From assembly GCA_949318235.1 (NCBI GenBank), contig OX439128.1, forward strand, positions 57,187,009 to 57,251,008: a DNA stretch of 64,000 nt. Direction: 5' to 3'. Origin of the DNA: Ecdyonurus torrentis (taxonomy: Eukaryota; Arthropoda; Insecta; Ephemeroptera; Heptageniidae). The notes below the pieces were generated by a model. It saw nothing but the letters and a program-made list of their open reading frames with translations, searched no databases and was not told the origin of the DNA. Both the position numbers and the translations under genes were made by a program. Of this stretch, positions 61,301 to 64,000 are shown one piece after another. The number at the start of each line of letters is the position of its first letter. Position 1 is the stretch's first letter.

Positions 61301-62284
61301 ATAAAACAAAGTTTCTATTTGAAGAACCAAATGTTATTGAATGATAAAAATCATACTTTTTACACGATTAAAACTAGTTTTGATGATTTCTCAGAAACTA
61401 AGAATGCTACAGACTAACTATTTAACTCAATACATAGCTTTTTCAATTCTCTAAAAAAAGGATGTCTTAAACTTTTTTGCTCCGACGCATACTTTTTAAG
61501 TAATTGACAATTATAGTTTTCACTCATCATGTAGCTAAACCAAGTCATGAAACAAAGTTTCTATTTGAAGAACCAAATGTTATTGAATGATAAAAATCAT
61601 ACTTTTTACACGATTAAAACTAGTTTTGATGATTTCTCAAAAACTAAGAATGCTACAGACATCAAATTAAACTCAAAACATAGCTTTTTCAATTCTTTAC
61701 AAAAAAGATGTCTTGAACTTTTTTGCTCCGACGCATACTTTTTAAGTAATTGACAATTTTAGTTTTCACTCATCATGTAGCTAAACCAAGTCATGAAACA
61801 AAGTTTCTATTTGAAGAACCAAATGTTATTGAATGATAAAAATCATACTTTTTACACGATTAAAATTAGTTTTGATGATTTCTCAGAAACTAAGAATGCT
61901 ACAGACATCAAATTAAACTCAAAACATAGCTTTTTTATTTCTCTACAAAAAATATGTCTTGAACTTTTTTTCTCTGACGCATTCTTTTTGGGTTATTGAC
62001 AATTTTAGTTTTCACTCATCATGTAGCCAAACCAAGTCATGAAACAAAGTTTCTATTTCAAAAAACAAATGTTATTGAATGATCAAAATCATACTTTTTA
62101 CACGATTAAAATTAGTTTTGATGGTTTCTCAGAAACTAAGAATGCTACAGACATCAAATTAAACTTAAAACATAGCTTTTTCAATTCTCTACAAAAAATA
62201 TGTCTTGAACTTTTTTGCTCCGACGCATACTTTTTGGGTTATTGACAATTTTAGTTTTCACTCATCATGTAGCCAAACCAAGTC
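58351..62284 (+). repeat. 16-monomer higher-order unit, 3,934 bp, copy 2
   Basis: Same order as copy 1. Shared private marks include aaaaattatac in p (54662, 58596) and gaatgctaaaaatc in a (55893, 59827). Differences include gatatgac in u at 60811 (gagatgac at 56877), and gatgatttcttt in r at 59089 (gataatttcttt at 55155). Confidence 0.85.
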
Positions 62285-64000
62285 ATGAAACAAAGTTTCT
62301 ATTTCAAGAACCAAATGTTATTGAATGATAAAAATCATACTTTTTACACGATTAAAACTAGTTTTGATGATTTCTCAGAAACTAAGAATGCTACAGACTA
62401 ACTATTTAATTTAAAACATAGCTTTTTCAATTCTCTACAAAAGATATGACAAACTTTTTTGCTCCGACGCATACTTTTTAGGTAATTGACAATTTTAGTT
62501 TTCACTCATCATGTAGCCAAACCAAGTCATGAAACAAAGTTTCTATTTGAAGAACCAAATGTTATTGAATGATAAAAATCATACTTTTTACAAGATTAAA
62601 ACTAGTTTTGATGATTTCTCAAAAATTAAGAATGCTACAGACTTACTATTTAACTTAAAACATAGCTTTTTCAATTCTCTACAAAAAAGATGTCTTGAAC
62701 TTTTTTGCTCCGACGCATACTTTTTGGGTTATTGACAATTGTAGTTTTCACTCATCATGTAGCCAAACCAAGTCATAAAACAAAGTTTCTATTTGAAGAA
62801 CCAAATGTTATTGAATGATAAAAATCATACTTTTTACACGATTAAAACTAGTTTTGATGATTTCTCAGAAACTAAGAATGCTACAGACTAACTATTTAAC
62901 TCAATACATAGCTTTTTCAATTCTCTAAAAAAAGGATGTCTTAAACTTTTTTGCTCCGACGCATACTTTTTAAGTAATTGACAATTATAGTTTTCACTCA
63001 TCATGTAGCTAAACCAAGTCATGAAACAAAGTTTCTATTTGAAGAACCAAATGTTATTGAATGATAAAAATCATACTTTTTACACGATTAAAACTAGTTT
63101 TGATGATTTCTCAAAAACTAAGAATGCTACAGACATCAAATTAAACTCAAAACATAGCTTTTTCAATTCTTTACAAAAAAGATGTCTTGAACTTTTTTGC
63201 TCCGACGCATACTTTTTAAGTAATTGACAATTTTAGTTTTCACTCATCATGTAGCTAAACCAAGTCATGAAACAAAGTTTCTATTTGAAGAACCAAATGT
63301 TATTGAATGATAAAAATCATACTTTTTACACGATTAAAATTAGTTTTGATGATTTCTCAGAAACTAAGAATGCTACAGACATCAAATTAAACTCAAAACA
63401 TAGCTTTTTTATTTCTCTACAAAAAATATGTCTTGAACTTTTTTTCTCTGACGCATTCTTTTTGGGTTATTGACAATTTTAGTTTTCACTCATCATGTAG
63501 CCAAACCAAGTCATGAAACAAAGTTTCTATTTCAAAAAACAAATGTTATTGAATGATCAAAATCATACTTTTTACACGATTAAAATTAGTTTTGATGGTT
63601 TCTCAGAAACTAAGAATGCTACAGACATCAAATTAAACTTAAAACATAGCTTTTTCAATTCTCTACAAAAAATATGTCTTGAACTTTTTTGCTCCGACGC
63701 ATACTTTTTGGGTTATTGACAATTTTAGTTTTCACTCATCATGTAGCCAAACCAAGTCATGAAACAAAGTTTCTATTTCAAGAACCAAATGTTATTGAAT
63801 GATAAAAATCATACTTTTTACACGATTAAAACTAGTTTTGATGATTTCTCAGAAACTAAGAATGCTACAGACTAACTATTTAATTTAAAACATAGCTTTT
63901 TCAATTCTCTACAAAAGAGATGACAAACTTTTTTGCTCCGACGCATACTTTTTAGGTAATTGACAATTTTAGTTTTCACTCATCATGTAGCCAAACCAAG
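60073..64000 (+). repeat. 6-monomer higher-order repeat in tandem, 1,474 bp
   Basis: Order b c' i' u v' a, with units starting at 60073, 61547 and 63021. The last is cut by the window edge in its fourth monomer. A further unit lies at 56139-57612. By eye, units at 60073 and 61547 look nearly identical, including gatatgac in u, which argues for recent expansion. The repeat may continue beyond the window. Confidence 0.85.

Larger units (their letters stand above)
1..64000 (+). repeat. Satellite DNA array, ~246 bp monomer, 260 units
   Basis: The entire window is a direct tandem array. Monomer starts, taken at the A of the recurring atgaaac (ataaaac or atagaac in some), run without a gap from 63 to 63759. 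Spacing is 246 in most, 247 in types d and q and in two copies of j, 245 in k, and 244 in n and u. Every monomer has the same orientation, and I saw no inversion, insertion or non-satellite sequence. Base composition is AT-rich. Such arrays are typical of eukaryotic heterochromatin, including centromeres, and that location is inference. I do not recognise the family. There are no stretches of other intergenic DNA to describe. Confidence 0.98.

Noticed and set aside
1..64000. CRISPR array
   Set aside because: Repeats are contiguous 246 bp monomers with no unique spacers, and no cas-like gene is present.
1..64000. Coding repeat region of a giant repetitive protein
   Set aside because: Each monomer has a tga at offset 205 in the only long open frame, with further stops in the other forward frames, and I noticed no long frame on the minus strand.
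1..64000. Assignment to a named satellite family or species
   Set aside because: I do not recognise the monomer. AT richness and length alone fit many insects, plants and other eukaryotes. A database search of the 246 bp consensus would decide this.

Overview
The whole 64 kb window is one uninterrupted, head-to-tail satellite DNA array. I indexed 260 monomer starts, from 63 to 63759: 259 complete monomers plus a 260th cut by the right edge, preceded by a 62-base tail of another. The mean monomer length is about 246 bp (range 244 to 247). All monomers point the same way. I found no gene, RNA gene, transposon, CRISPR array or unique sequence, and both edges lie inside the array, so it extends beyond the window.

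The monomer is AT-rich: by hand count, the one at 309 has 67 G+C in 246 bases. Tens of kb of homogeneous tandem monomers in nested higher-order repeats (HORs), with no coding content, is the pattern of eukaryotic centromeric, pericentromeric or other heterochromatic satellite, not of a bacterium or phage. I do not recognise the family and cannot name the taxon from sequence alone.

I number monomers from the A of the recurring atgaaac (offset 1) and sort them into lettered types by diagnostic substitutions and indels. The entries below give every start of every type, so the index is complete.

Layout: 63-4981 is a 20-monomer reference unit (a to t). 4982-16299 holds two 8-mer units, a 14-mer and a partial 20-mer, including a 5,413 bp tandem duplication. 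16300-25398 is a second kind of 20-mer in nearly two copies. 25399-34498 holds a u-v dimer expansion and a 3,445 bp tandem duplication. About 32.8-44.1 kb repeats about 17.6-29.1 kb at a spacing of about 15 kb. 45561-52447 is a 3,936 bp 16-mer in nearly two copies. 54417-62284 is a 3,934 bp 16-mer in two copies. From 60073 to the right edge a 6-mer of 1,474 bp is repeated in tandem. Several block junctions fall inside chimeric monomers, the expected footprint of in-register unequal crossing-over.

About three-fifths of monomers keep a 68-codon open frame, but the variants are mostly amino-acid changing and the rest carry stops or frameshifts, so I do not call genes. The most interesting material is the array's recombination history and a few monomer-level patterns: two short dyads, an uneven distribution of variation, and a possible ancient internal duplication.
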